This document shows, piece after piece, positions 11,068 through 24,879 of a DNA stretch of 64,000 nt. Source of the stretch: Colletes latitarsis. Its lineage: Eukaryota; Arthropoda; Insecta; Hymenoptera; Colletidae. Made by a program: the position numbers and the translations under genes. A model generated the notes under the pieces. That model was not told the origin of the DNA. It saw only the letters and a list, made by a program, of their open reading frames with translations, and searched no databases. Where the stretch lies: the NCBI RefSeq assembly GCF_051014445.1, contig NW_027488377.1, positions 3,410,001 to 3,474,000 on the forward strand, read 5' to 3'. How positions within the stretch are numbered: the first letter of the stretch is position 1; each line of letters opens with the position of its first letter.

Positions 11068-14000
11068 CAAGTATGTGAAGAATGCGAAAGTATGAGTCTG
11101 ATGAGTGAAAATCCCAGGGCTAACCTAGACCTAACATGCGTTATCCTCTAAAATATTGATCCAAACCAGGTTTAATGGACTGTTTCAGTGCGGTACCACA
11201 CTACTACGTGATACAAACCAGAAAAAACCCAGGATCTGTTCAACAAGTATGTGAAAAACGCGAAAGTATGAGCCTGATGAGGGCAAATCCCAGTCCTACC
11301 CCAGACCTAACTTGCGTTGTCCTCTAAGATATTGATGGAAACCAGGTTTAATTGACTGTTTCAGTCTTGTACTTCATTACTACGTGATGCAATCCAGAAA
11401 AAGCCCAGGATCTAGCCATCAAGTATTAGAAATATGCGAAAGAATGAGCCTGATGAGAGCAAATCCCAGACCTAACCTAGACCTAACATGAATTATTCTC
11501 TAAAATATTGATCGAAACCAGGTTTAATCGACTGTTTCAGTGCGGAACTACATTACTACGTGATGCAATCCAGAAAAAGCCCAGGATCTAGCCATCAAGT
11601 ATGAGAAATATGCGAAAGAATGAGCCTGATGAGAGCAAATCCCAGACCTAACCTAGACCTAACAAGAATTATTCTCTAAAATATTGATCGAAACCAGGTT
11701 TAATTGACTGTTTCAGTGTGGTCCCACATTACTACGTGATCCAAACCAGAAAAAACCCAGAATCCGTTCAACAAGTATGTGAAGAATGCGAAAGCATGAG
11801 TCTGATAAATGAAAATCCCAGGCCTAACCTAGACCTAACATGCGTTATCCTCTAAAATATTGACCGAAACCAGGTTTAATCGACTGTTTCAGTGTGGTAT
11901 GACACTACTACGTGACCCAAACCAGAAAAAAGCCATGATCTGTTCAACAAGTATGTGAAAAACGCGAATGTATGAGCCTGATGAGGGCAAATCCCAGACC
12001 TATCCCAGACCTAACTTGCGTTATCCTCTAAAATATTGATCGAAACCAGGTTTAATTGACTGTTTCAGTGTTGTACTTCATTACTACGTGATGCAATCCA
12101 GAAAAAGCCCAGGATCTAGCCATCAAGTATGAGAAATATGCGAAAGAATGAGCCTGATGAGAGCAAATCCCAGACCTATCCCAGACCTAACTTGCGTTGT
12201 CCTCTAAAATATTGATCGAAACCAGGTTTAATCGACAGCTTCAGTGTGGTACCACATTACTACGTGATCCAAACCAGAAAAAACCGAGGAACAGTTCAAC
12301 AAGTATGTGAAGAATGCGAAAGTATGAGTCTGATGAGTGAAAATTCCAGGGCTAACCTGGACCTAACATGCGTTATCCTCTAAAATATTGATCGAAACCA
12401 GGTTTAATCGACTGTTTCAGTGTGGTACCACATTACTACGTGATCCAAACAAGAAAAAACCCAGGATCAGTTCAACAAGTATGTGAAGAATGCGAAAGTA
12501 TGAGTCTGATGAGTGAAAATCCCAGATCTAACCTAGACCTAACATGAATTATTCTCTAAAATATTGATCGAAACCAGGTTTAATTGACTGTCTCAGTGTG
12601 GTCCCACATTACTACGTGATCCAAACCAGAAAAAACCCAGGATCCGTTCAACAAGTATGTGAAGAATGCAAAAGTATGAGTCTGATGAGTGAAAATCCCA
12701 GGCCTAACCTAGACCTAACATGAGTTATACTCTAAAATATTGATCGAAACCTTGTTTAATCGACTGTCTCAGTGTGGTACCGCATTACTATGTGATCCAA
12801 ACCAGAAAATAACCCAGGATCTGTTCAACGAGTATGTGAAGAATGCGAAAGTATGAGTCTGATCAGTGAAAATCCCAGGCCTAACCTAGACCTAGCTTGC
12901 GTTATCCTCTAAAATATTGATCGAAACGAGGTTTAATCGACTGTTTCAGTGTGGTACCACATTACTACGTGACCCAAACCAGAAAAAGCCCAGGATCTAG
13001 CCATCAAGTATGAGAAATATGCGAAAGAATGAGCCTGATGAGAGCAAATCCCAGACCTATCCCAGACCTAACTTGCGTTGTCCTCTAAAATATTGATCGA
13101 AACCAGGTTTAATCGACAGCTTCAGTGTGGTACCACATTACTACGTGATCCAAACCAGAAAAAACCGAGGAACAGTTCAACAAGTATGTGAAGAATGCGA
13201 AAGTATGAGTCTGATGAGTGAAAATTCCAGGGCTAACCTGGACCTAACATGCGTTATCCTCTAAAATATTGATCGAAACCAGGTTTAATCGACTGTTTCA
13301 GTGTGGTACCACATTACTACGTGATCCAAACAAGAAAAAACCCAGGATCAGTTCAACAAGTATGTGAAGAATGCGAAAGTATGAGTCTGATGAGTGAAAA
13401 TCCCAGGGCTAACCTAGACCTAACATGCGTTATCCTCTAAAATATTGATCCAAACCAGGTTTAATGGACTGTTTCAGTGCGGTACCACACTACTACGTGA
13501 TACAAACCAGAAAAAACCCAGGATCTGTTCAACAAGTATGTGAAAAACGCGAAAGTATGAGCCTGATGAGGGCAAATCCCAGTCCTACCCCAGACCTAAC
13601 TTGCGTTGTCCTCTAAGATATTGATGGAAACCAGGTTTAATTGACTGTTTCAGTCTTGTACTTCATTACTACGTGATGCAATCCAGAAAAAGCCCAGGAT
13701 CTAGCCATCAAGTATTAGAAATATGCGAAAGAATGAGCCTGATGAGAGCAAATCCCAGACCTAACCTAGACCTAACATGAATTATTCTCTAAAATATTGA
13801 TCGAAACCAGGTTTAATCGACTGTTTCAGTGCGGAACTACATTACTACGTGATGCAATCCAGAAAAAGCCCAGGATCTAGCCATCAAGTATGAGAAATAT
13901 GCGAAAGAATGAGCCTGATGAGAGCAAATCCCAGACCTAACCTAGACCTAACATGAATTATTCTCTAAAATATTGATCGAAACCAGGTTTAATTGACTGT

Positions 14001-14347
14001 TTCAGTGTGGTCCCACATTACTACGTGATCCAAACCAGAAAAAACCCAGAATCCGTTCAACAAGTATGTGAAGAATGCGAAAGCAAGAGTCTGATAAATG
14101 AAAATCCCAGGCCTAACCTAGACCTAACATGCGTTATCCTCTAAAATATTGACCGAAACCAGGTTTAATCGACTGTTTCAGTGTGGTATCACACTACTAC
14201 GTGACCCAAACCAGAAAAAACCCATGATCTGTTCAACAAGTATGTGAAAAACGCGAAAGTATGAGCCTGATGAGGGCAAATCCCAGACCTATCCCAGACC
14301 TAACTTGCGTTATCCTCTAAAATATTGATCGAAACCAGGTTTAATTG
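11068..14347 (+). repeat. 13-mer HOR, 2289-bp offset, with nested 5-mer
   Basis: About 11068-12058 recurs at 13357-14347. Markers CAGTCCTACC (11291 and 13580), TGCGGAACTA (11541 and 13830) and GACCGAAACC (11862 and 14151) are all 2289 bp apart. Nested inside, the AACCGAGGAACAGTTC monomer and its followers at 12286 recur at 13167 (881 bp, five units plus one base). Confidence 0.85.
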
Positions 14348-16900
14348 ACCGTTTCAGTGTGGTACCACATTACTACGTGATCCAAACCAGAAAAAACCCA
14401 GGATCCGTTCAACAAGTATGTGAAGGATGCGAAAGTATGAGTCTGATCAGTGAAAATCTCAGGCCTTACCTAGACCTAACTCGCGTTGTCCTCTAATATA
14501 TTGATGGAAACCAGGTTTCATTGACTGTTTCAGTGCGGAACTACATTACTACGTGATGCAATCCAGAAAAAGCCCAGGATCTAGCCATCAAGTATGAGAA
14601 ATATGCGAAAGAATGAACCTGATGAGAGCAAATCCCAGACCTAACCTAGACCTAACATGCGTTGTCCTCTAAAATATAGAGCGAAACCAGGTATAATGGA
14701 CCGTTTCAGTGTGGTACCACACTACTTCGTGATCCAAACCAGAAAAAACCCAGGATCTGTTCAACAAGTATGTGAAAAACGCGATACTGTGAGCCTGATG
14801 AGGGCAAATCTTAGACCTAACCCAGACCTAAGATGCGTTATCCTCTAAAATATTTATCCAGACCAGGTTTCATTGAATGTTTCAGTGTGGTACCACTTTA
14901 CTACGTGATCCAATCCAGAACTAGCCCAGGATCTAGCCATGAAGTATGAGAAATATGCGAGAGTAAGAGCCTGATGAGGGCAAATCCTAGACCTATCCCA
15001 GACCTAACTTGCGTTATCCTCTAAAATATTGATGGAAACCAGGTTTAATGGACTGTTTCAGTGTGGTACTACACTACTTCGTGATCCAAACCAGACAAAA
15101 CCCATGATCTGTTCAACAAGTATGTGAAAAACGCGAATGTATGAGCCTGATGAGGGCAAATCCCAGACATATCCCAGACCTAACTTGCGTTGTCCTCTAA
15201 GATATTGATGGAAACCAGGTTTAATTGACTGTTTCAGTGTTGTACTTCAGTACTACGTGATGCAGTCCAGAAAAAGCCCAGGATCTAGCCATCAAGTATG
15301 AGAAATATGCGAAAGACTGAGCCTGATGAGAGCAAATCCCAGACCTAACCTAGACCTAACATGAATTATTCTCTAAAATATTGATCGAAACCAGGTTTAA
15401 TCGACTGTTTCAGTGTGGTACCACATTACTACGTGATCCAAACCAGAAAAAACCCAGGATCCGTTCAACAAGTATGTGAAGAATGCGAAAGTATGAGTCT
15501 GATCAGTGAAAATCTCAGGACTTACCTAGACCTAACTTGCGTTGTCCTCTAATATATTGATGGAAACCAGGTTTAATCGACTGTTTCAGTGTGCTACCAC
15601 ATTACTATGTGATCCAAACCAGAAAATAACCCAGGATCTGTTCAACGAGTATGTGAAGTGTGCGAAAGTATGAGTCTGATGAGTGAAAATCCCAGGGCTA
15701 ACCTAGACCTAACACGCGTTATCCTCTAAAATATTGATCCAGACCAGGTTTAATGGACTGTTTCAGTGCGGTACCACACTACTACGTGATACACACCAGA
15801 AAAAACCCAGGATCTGTTCAACAAGTATGTGAAAAACGCGAAAGTATCAGCCTGATGAGGGCAAATCCCAGACCTACCCCAGACCTAACTTGCGTTGTCC
15901 TCTAAGATATTGATGGAAACCAGGTTTAATTGACTGTTTCAGTGTTGTACTTCATTACTACGTGATGCAATCCAGAAAAAGCCCAGGATCTAGCCATCAA
16001 GTATTAGAAATATGCGAAAGAATGAGCCTGATGAGAGCAAATCCCAGACCTAACCTAGACCTAACATGAATTATTCTCTAAAATATTGATCGAAACCAGG
16101 TTTAATTGACTGTTCCAGTGTGGTCCCACATTACTACGTGATCCAAACCAGAAAAAACCCAGGATCCGTTCAACAAGTATGTGAAGAATGCGAAAGTATG
16201 AGTCTGATGAGTGAAAATCCCAGGCCTAACCTAGACCTAACATGCGTTATCCTCAAAAATATTGATCGAAACCTGGTTTAATCGACAGTTTCAGTGTGGT
16301 GCCACATTACTATGTGATCCAAACCAGAAAATAACCCAGGATCTGTTCAACGAGTATGTGAAGTGTGCGAAAGTATGAGTCTGATGAGGTCAAATCCCAG
16401 ACCAATCGCAGACTTAACTTGCGTTATCCTCTAAAATATTGATCGAAACCATGTTTAATCGACTGATTCAGTGTGGTACCACATTACTACGTGATCCAAA
16501 CCAGAAAAAACCCAGGATCTGTTCAACGAGTATGTGAAGTGTGCGAAAGTATGAGTCTGATGAGGGCAAATCCCAGACCTATCCCAGACCTAACTTGCGT
16601 TATCCTCTAAAATATTGATCCAAACCAGGTTTAATGGACTGTTTCAGTGTGGACCCACATTACTACGTGATCCAAACCAGAAAAAACCCAGGATCCGTTC
16701 AACAAGTATGTGAAGAATGCGAAAGTATGAGCCTGGTGAGGGCAAGTCCGAGACCTATCCCAGACCTAACTTGCGTTGTCCTCTAAGATATTGATGGAAA
16801 CCAGGTTTAATTGACTGTTTCAATGTTGTACTTCATTACTACGTGATACAATCCAGAAAAAGCAAAGGATCTAGCCATGAAGTATGAGAAATATGCGAAA
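14348..16900 (+). repeat. Mixed A/C/E/F monomers, part of the 5-19 kb HOR family
   Basis: The stretch holds an E-F pair (E-end marker at 14830), a segment at about 15030-15550 that reappears near 39.14 kb, and copies of AACACGCG monomers related to those at 6.9 kb. I saw nothing other than satellite. Confidence 0.8.
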
Positions 16901-17680
16901 GTATGAGCCTGATGAGGGCAAATCCTGGACTTAACCCAAACCTAACATGCGTTATCCTCTCAAATATTTATCAAGATCAGGTTTAATTGAATGTTTCAGT
17001 GTGGTACCACATTTCTACGTGAACCAAACCAGAAAAAACCCAGGATCCGTTCAACAAGTATGTGAAGAATGCGAAAGTATGAGTCTGATGAGTGATAATC
17101 CCAGGGCTAACCTAGACCTAACATGCGTTATCCTCCTAAATATTGATCCAAACCAGGTTTAATGGACTGTTTCAGTGTGGTACCACTTTACTACGTGATC
17201 CAAAGCAGCAAAACCCTCGATCAGGTCAACAAGTATGTGAAAAACGCGAAAGTATGAGTCTGATGAGGGCGAATCCCAGACCTATGCCAGACCTAACTTG
17301 CGTTATCCTCTAAAATATTGATCGAAACCAGGTTTAATTGACTGTTTCAGCGTGGTACCACATTACTACGTGATACAATCCAGAAACAGCCCAGGATCTA
17401 GCCATCAAGTATGAGAAATATGCGAAAGTATGAGCCTGATGAGGGCAAATCCTAGACTTAACCCAAACCTAACATGCATTATCCTTTCAAATATTTATCA
17501 AGATCAGGTCTAATTGAATGTTTCAGTGTGGTACCACATTACTACGTGAACCAAACCAGAAAAAACCCAGGATCCGTTCAACAAGTATGCGAAGAATGCG
17601 AAAGTATGAGTCTGATGAGTGATAATCCCAGGGCTAACCTAGACCTAACATGCGTTATCTTCTAAGATATTGATCCAAAC
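16901..17680 (+). repeat. 3-mer duplication, 527-bp offset
   Basis: CAAATATTTATCAAGATCAGG monomers at 16961 and 17488 share private changes (AGATCAGG, GTGAACCAAACC, GAGTGATAATCCC). The offset is one base short of 3 x 176 because an intervening B-like unit has AGCAGCAAAACCC, one base shorter than AGCAGAAAAAACCC. Confidence 0.83.
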
Positions 17681-19974
17681 CAGGTTTAATGGACTGTTTC
17701 TGTGTGGTACCACTTTAGTACGTGATCCAAAGCAGAAAAAACCCTCGATCAGGTCAACTTGTATGTTAAAACTGCGAAAGGATGCCCCTGATGAGGGCAA
17801 ATCCCAGGCCTAACCTAGACCAAACATGCATTGTCCTCTAAAATATTGATGGAAACCAGGTTTAATTGACTGTTTCAGTGTTGTACTTCATTACTACGTG
17901 ATGCAATCCACAAAAAGCCCAGGATCTATCCATCAAGTATGAGAAATAAGCGAAAGAATGAGCCTGATGAGAGCAAATCCCAGACCTAACCTAGACGTAA
18001 CATGAATTATTCTCTAAAATATTGATCGAAACCAGGTTTAATTGACTGTTTCAGTGTGGTGCCACATTACTACGTGATCCAATCCAGAAATAGCCCAGGA
18101 TATAGCCATGAAGTATGAGAAATATGCGAAAGTATGAGCCCGATGAGGGCATATCCTAGACCTAACCCAGACCTAACATGCGTTATCCTCTAAAATATTT
18201 ATCAAGACCAGGTTTAATTGATTGTTTCAGTGTGGTCCCACATTACTACGTGATCCAAACCAGAAAAAACCCAGGATCTGTTCAACATGTATTAGAAATA
18301 TGCGAAAGTATGAGCCTGATGAGAGCAAATCCCAGACCTAACCTAGACCTAACATGAATTATTCTCTAAAATATTGATCGAAACCAGGTTTAATTGACTG
18401 TTTCAGTGTGGTCCCACATTACTACGTGATCCAAACCAGAAAAAACCCAGAATCCGTTCAACAAGTATGTGAAGAATGCGAAAGCATGAGTCTGATAAAT
18501 GAAAATCCCAGGCCTAACCTAGACCTAACATGCGTTATCCTCTAAAATATTGACCGAAACCAGGTTTAGTCGACTGTTTCAGTGTGGTATCACACTACTA
18601 CGTGACCCAAACCAGAAAAAACCCATGATCTGTTCAACAAGTATGTGAAAAACGCGAAAGTATGAGCCTGATGAGGGCAAATCCCAGACCTATCCCAGAC
18701 CTAACTTGCGTAATCCTCTAAAATATTGATCGAAACCAGGTTTAATTGACCGTTTCAGTGTGGTACCGCATTACTACGTGATCCAAACCAGAAAAAACCC
18801 AGGATATAGCCATGAAGTATGAGAAATATGCGAAAGTATGAGCCTGATGAGAGCAAATCCCAGACCTAACCTAGACCTAACATGCGTTGTCCTCTAAAAT
18901 ATAGAGCGAAACCAGGTATAATGGACTGTTTCAGTGTGGTACCACACTACTTCGTGATCCAAACCAGAAAAAACCCAGGATCTGTTCAACAAGTATGTGA
19001 AAAACGCGATACTGTGAGCCTGATGAGGGCAAATCTTAGACCTAACCCAGACCTAAGATGCGTTATCCTCTAAAATATTTATCCAGACCACGTTTCATTG
19101 AATGTTTCAGTGTGGTACCACTTTACTACGTGATCCACTCCAGAACTAGCCCAGGATCTAGCCATGAAGTATGAGAAATATGCGAGAGTAAGAGCCTGAT
19201 GAGGGCAAATCCTAGACCTATCCCAGACCTAACTTGCGTTATCCTCTAAAATATTGATCGAAACCAGGTTTAATTGACTGTTTCAGCGTGGTACCACATT
19301 ATTACGTGATACAATCCAGAAACAGCCCAGGATATAGCCATGAAGTATGAGAAATATGCGAAAGTATGAGCCCGATGAGGGCATATCCTAGACCTAACCC
19401 AGACCTAACATGCGTTATCCTCTAAAATATTTATCAAGACCAGGTTTAATTGATTGTTTCAGTGTGGTCCCACATTACTACGTGATCCAAACCAGAAAAA
19501 ACCCAGGATCTGTTCAACATGTATTAGAAATATGCGAAAGTATGAGCCTGATGAGAGCAAATCCCAGACCTAACCTAGACCTAACATGAATTATTCTCTA
19601 AAATATTGATCGAAACCAGGTTTTATTGACTGTTTCAGTGTTGTACTTCATTACTACGTGATGCAATCCAGAAAAAGCCCAGGATCTAGCCATCAAGTAT
19701 GAGAAATATGCGAAAGAATGAGCCTGATGAGAGCAAATCCCAGACCTAACCTAGACCTAACATGAATTATTCTCTAAAATATTGATCGAAACCAGGTTTA
19801 ATTGACTGTTTCAGTGTGGACCCACATTACTACGTGATCCAAACCAGAAAAAACCCAGGATCCGTTCAACAAGTATGTGAAGAATGCGAAAGTATGAGCC
19901 TGGTGAGGGCAAGTCCAAGACCTATCCCAGACCTAACTTGCGTTGCCCTCTAAGATATTGATGGAAACCAGGTT
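17681..19974 (+). repeat. Mixed satellite monomers including an E-F pair
   Basis: The stretch contains a B unit with GGATGCCCCTGATG at 17780 (repeated at 20420 and 22533), the GACCGAAACC marker at 18552 and an E-F pair (E-end at 19055). Compared with the 14.1 kb copy, one monomer is missing between these two markers. Confidence 0.8.
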
Positions 19975-20844
19975 TAATTGACTGTTTCAGTGTTGTACTT
20001 CATTACTACGTGATGCAATCCAGAAAAAGCCCAGGATCTAGCCATCAAGTATGAGAAATATGCGAAAGAATGAGCCTGATGAGAGCAAATCCCAGACCTA
20101 ACCTAGACCTAACATGAATTATTCTCTAAAATATTGATCGAAACCAGGTTTAATTGACTGTTTCAGTGTGGACCCACATTACTACGTGAACCAAACCAGA
20201 AAAAACCCAGGATCCGTTCAACAAGTATGTGAAGAATGCGAAAGTATGAGTCTGATGAGTGATAATCCCAGGGCTAACCTACACCTAACATGCGTTATCT
20301 TCTAAGATATTGATCCAAACCAGGTTTAATGGACTGTTTCTGTGTGGTACCACCCTACTACGTGATCCAAAGCAGAAAAAACCCTCGATCACGTCAACAT
20401 GTATGTTAAAACTGCGAAAGGATGCCCCTGATGAGGGCAAATCCCAGGCCTAACCTAGACCAAACATGCGTTGTCCTCTAAAATATTGATGGAAACCAGG
20501 TTTAATTGACTGTTTCAGTGTTGTACTTCATTACTACGTGATGCAATCCAGAGAAAGCCCAGGATCCGTTCAACAAGGATGTGAAGAATGCGAAAGTATG
20601 AGTCTGATGAGTGAAAATCCCAGACCTAACCTAGACCTAACATGCGTTATCCTCTAAAATATTGATCCAAACCAGGTTTAATGGACTGTTTCAGTGTGGT
20701 ACCACACTACTACGTGATCGACACCAGAAAAAACCCAAGATCCGTTCAACAAGTATGTGAAGAATGCGAAAGTATGAGTCTGATGAGTGAAAATCCCAGG
20801 CCTAACCTAGACCTAACATGCGTTATCCTCAATAATATTGATGG

Positions 20845-21020
20845 AAACCAGGTTTAATCGACTGTTTCAGTGTGGTACCACATTACTACGTGATCCAAAC
20901 CAGAAAAAACCCAGGATCCGTTCAACAAGTATGTGAAGAATGCGAAAGTATGAGTCTGATGAGTGAAAATCCCAGACCTAACCTAGACCTAACATGCGTT
21001 ATCCTCTAAAATATTGATCC
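20845..21020 (+). repeat. Subfamily A monomer (example)
   Basis: Type A is the commonest unit. Its diagnostic middle is GTGATCCAAACCAG, then AAAACCCAGGATC(C/T)GTTC, AACAAGTATGTGAAGAATGCG, then GTCTGATGAGTGAAAATCCC. Sub-variants differ in the joint before the dyad (GATCG, GATCC, GATGG or TTTATCAAG), in TTGACTG against TCGACTG, and in GTACCAC against GTCCCAC. The variant with TTTATCAAG lacks an in-frame TGA and so gives 63-codon open frames; these are not genes. Confidence 0.9.
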
Positions 21021-23604
21021 AAACCAGGTTTAATGGACTGTTTCAGTGTGAGACCACACTACTACGTGATCCAAACCAGAAAAAACCCAGGATCTGTTCA
21101 ACAAGTATGTGAAAAACGCGAAAGTATGAGCCTGATGAGGGAAAATGCCAGACATATCCCAGACCTAACTTGCGTTGTCCTCTAAGATATTGATGGAAAC
21201 CAGGTTTAATTGACTGTTTCAGTGTTGTACTTCATTACTACGTGATGCAATCCAGAAAAAGCCCAGGATCTAGCCATCAAGTATGAGAAATATGCGAAAG
21301 AATGAGCCTGATGTGAGCAAATCCCAGACCTAACCTAGACCTAACATGAATTATTCTCTAAAATATTGATCGAAACCAGGTTTAATTGTCTGTTTCAGTG
21401 TGGTCCAACATTACTTCGTGATCCAAACCAGAAAAAACCCAGGATCCGTTCAACAAGTATGTGAAGAATGCGAAAGTATGAGTCTGATGAGTGAAAATCC
21501 GAGGCCTAACCTATACCTAACATGCGTTATCCTCAAAAATATTGATCGAAACCTGGTTTAATCGACTGTTTCAGTGTGGTACCACATTACTATGTGATCC
21601 AAACCAGAAAATAACACAGGATCTGTTCAAGGAGTATGTGAAGTGTGCGAAAGTATGAGTCTGATGAGGTCAAATCCCAGACCTATCCCAGACCTAACTT
21701 GCGATATCCTCTAAAATATTGATCGAACCTAGGTTTAATCGACTCTTTCAGTGTGGTACCACATTACTACGTGATCCAAACCAGAAAAAACCCAGGATCT
21801 GTTCAACAAGTATGTGGAGAATGCGAAAGTATGAGTCTGATCAGTGAAAATCCCAGGCCTAACCTAGACCTAGCTTGCGTTATCCTCTAAAATATTGATC
21901 GAAACCAGGTTTAAACGACTGTTTCAGTGTGGTACCACATTACTACGTGATCCAATCCAGAAAGAACCCAGGATCAGTTCAACAAGTATGTGAAGAATGC
22001 GAAAGTATGAGCCTGATGTGTGAAAATCCCAGGGCTAACCTAGACCTAACATGCGTTATCCACTAAAATATTGATCGAAACCAGGTTTAATTGACTGTTT
22101 CAGTGTTGTACTTCATTACTTCGTGATGCAATCCAGAAAAAGCCCAGGATCTAGCCATCAAGTATGAGAAATATGCGAAAGATTGAGCCTGATGAGAGCA
22201 AATCCCAGACCTAACCTAGACCTAACATGAATTATTCTCTAAAATATTGATCGAAACCAGGTTTAATTGACTGTTTCAGTGTGGACCCACATTACTACGT
22301 GAACCAAACCAGAAAAAACCCAGGATCCGTTCAACAAGTATGTGAAGAATGCGAAAGTATGAGTCTGATGAGTGATAATCCCAGGGCTAACCTACACCTA
22401 ACATGCGTTATCTTCTAAGATATTGATCCAAACCAGGTTTAATGGACTGTTTCTGTGTGGTACCACTTTACTACGTGATCCAAAGCAGAAAAAACCCTCG
22501 ATCACGTCAACATGTATGTTAAAACTGCGAAAGGATGCCCCTGATGAGGGCAAATCCCAGGCCTAACCTAGACCAAACATGCGATGTCCTCTAAAATATT
22601 GATGGAAACCAGGTTTAATTGACTGTTTCAGTGTTGTACTTCATTACTACGTGATGCAATCCAGAGAAAGCCCAGGATCCGTTCAACAAGGATGTGAAGA
22701 ATGCGAAAGTATGAGTCTGATGAGTGAAAATCCCAGACCTAACCTAGACCTAACATGCGTTATCCTCTAAAATATTGATCCAAACCAGGTTTAATGGACT
22801 GTTTCAGTGTGAGACCACACTACTACGTGATCGACACCAGAAAAAACCCAAGATCCGTTCAACAAGTATGTGAAGAATGCGAAAGTATGAGTCTGATGAG
22901 TGAAAATCCCAGACCTAACCTAGACCTAACATGCGTTATCCTCAATAATATTGATGGAAACCAGGTTTAATTGAGTGTTTCAGTGTTGTACTCCATTACT
23001 ACGTGATGCAATCCAGAAAAAGCCCAGGATCTGTTCAACAAGTATGTGCAAAACGCGAAAGTATGAGCCTGATGAGGGCAAATCCTAGACCTAACCCAGA
23101 CCTTACGTGCATTATCCTCTAAAATATTCATCGAAACCAGGTTTAATCGACTGTTTCAGTGTGGTACCACATTACTACGTGATCCAAACCAGAAAAAACC
23201 CAGGATCCGTTCAACAAGTATGTGAAGAATGCGAAAGTATGAGTCTGATGAGTGAAAATCCCAGACCTAACCTAGACCTAACATGCGTTATCCTCTAACA
23301 TATTGATCCAAACCAGGTTTAATGGACTGTTTCAGTGTGGTACCACACTACTACGTGATCCAAACCAGAAAAAACCCAGGATCTGTTCAACAAGTATGTG
23401 AAAAACGCGAAAGTATGAGCCTGATGAGGGAAAATGCCAGACATATCCCAGACCTAACTTGCGTTGTCCTCTAAGATATTGATGGAAACCAGGTTTAATT
23501 GACTGTTTCAGTGCTGTACTTCATTACTACGTGATGTAATCCAGAAAAAGCCCCGGATCTAGCCATCAAGTATGAGAAATATGCGAAAGAATGAGGCTGA
23601 TGTG

Positions 23605-23640
23605 AGCAAATCCCAGACCTAACATGAATTATTCTCTAAA
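23605..23640 (+). other. Monomer with an 11-bp internal deletion
   Basis: Here the usual CCCAGACCTAACCTAGACC block is followed by only one AGACCTAAC copy (CCCAGACCTAACATG), so 11 bp are missing compared with 21.32 kb. The loss equals one step of the internal direct repeat, which fits slippage or unequal pairing. It accounts for the offset dropping from 2289 to 2278 bp. Confidence 0.85.
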
Positions 23641-24879
23641 ATATTGATCGAAACCAGGTTTAATTGTCTGTTTCAGTGTGGTCCAACATTACTTCGTGAT
23701 CCAAACCAGAAAAAACCCAGGATCCGTTCAACAAGTATGTGAAGAATGCGAAAGTATGAGTCTGATGAGTGAAAATCCGAGGCCTAACCTAGACCTAACA
23801 TGCGTTATCCTCAAAAATATCGATCGAAACCTGGTTTAATCGACTGTTTCAGTGTGGTACCACATTACTATGTGATCCAAACCAGAAAATAACCCAGGAT
23901 CTGTTCAAGGAGTATGTGAAGTGTGCGAAAGTATGAGTCTGATGAGGTCAAATCCCAGACCTATCCCAGACCTAACTTGCGATATCCTCTAAAATATTGA
24001 TCGAACCTAGGTTTAATCGACTCTTTCAGTGTGGTACCACATTACTACGTGATCCAAACCAGAAAAAACCCAGGATCTGTTCAACAAGTATGTGGAGAAT
24101 GCGAAAGTATGAGTCTGATGAGTGAAAATCCCTGGGCTAACCTAGACCTAACATGCGTTATCCTCTAAAATATTGATCGAAACCAGGTTTAATCGACTGT
24201 TTCAGTGTGGTACCACATTACTACGTGATCCAATCCAGAAAAAACCCAGGATCAGTTCAACAAGTATGTGAAGAATGCGAAAGTATGAGTCTGATGTGTG
24301 AAAATCCCAGGGCTAACCTAGACCTAACATGCGTTATCCACTAAAATATTGATCGAAACCAGGTTTAATTGACTGTTTCAGTGTTGTACTTCATTACTTT
24401 CGTGATGCAATCCAGAAAAAGCCCAGGATCTAGCCATCAAGTATGTGAAATATGCGAAAGAATGAGCCTGATGAGAGCAAATCCCAGACCTAACCTAGAC
24501 CTAACATGCGTTATCCTCTAAAATATTGAGCGAAACCAGGTTTAATTGACTGTTTCAGTGTTGTACTTCATTACTTCGTGATGGAATCCAGAAAAAACCC
24601 AGGATCCGTTCAACAAGTATGTGAAAAATGCGAAAGTATAAGTCTGTTGAGAGCAAATCCCAGACCTAACCTAGACCTAACATGAATTATTCTCTAAAAT
24701 ATTGATCGAAACCAGGTTTAATCGACTGTTTCAGTGTGGTACCACATTACTACGTGATCCAAACCAGAAAAAACCCAGGATCCGTTCAACAAGTATGTGA
24801 AGAATGCGAAAGTGTGAGTCTGATCAGTGAAAATCTCAGGCCTTACCTAGACCTAACTTGCGTTGTCCTCTAAAATAGT

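Larger units (their letters stand above)
19975..24395 (+). repeat. 12/13-mer tandem duplication
   Basis: About 19975-20860 recurs at 22088-22973 (2113 bp; GGATGCCCC at 20420 and 22533). About 20930-22100 recurs at about 23220-24390 (2289 bp, later 2278 bp; CGAACCTAGG-type joint at 21721 and 23999). The second copy thus has one extra monomer near 23 kb and an 11-bp loss near 23.62 kb. Confidence 0.82.
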
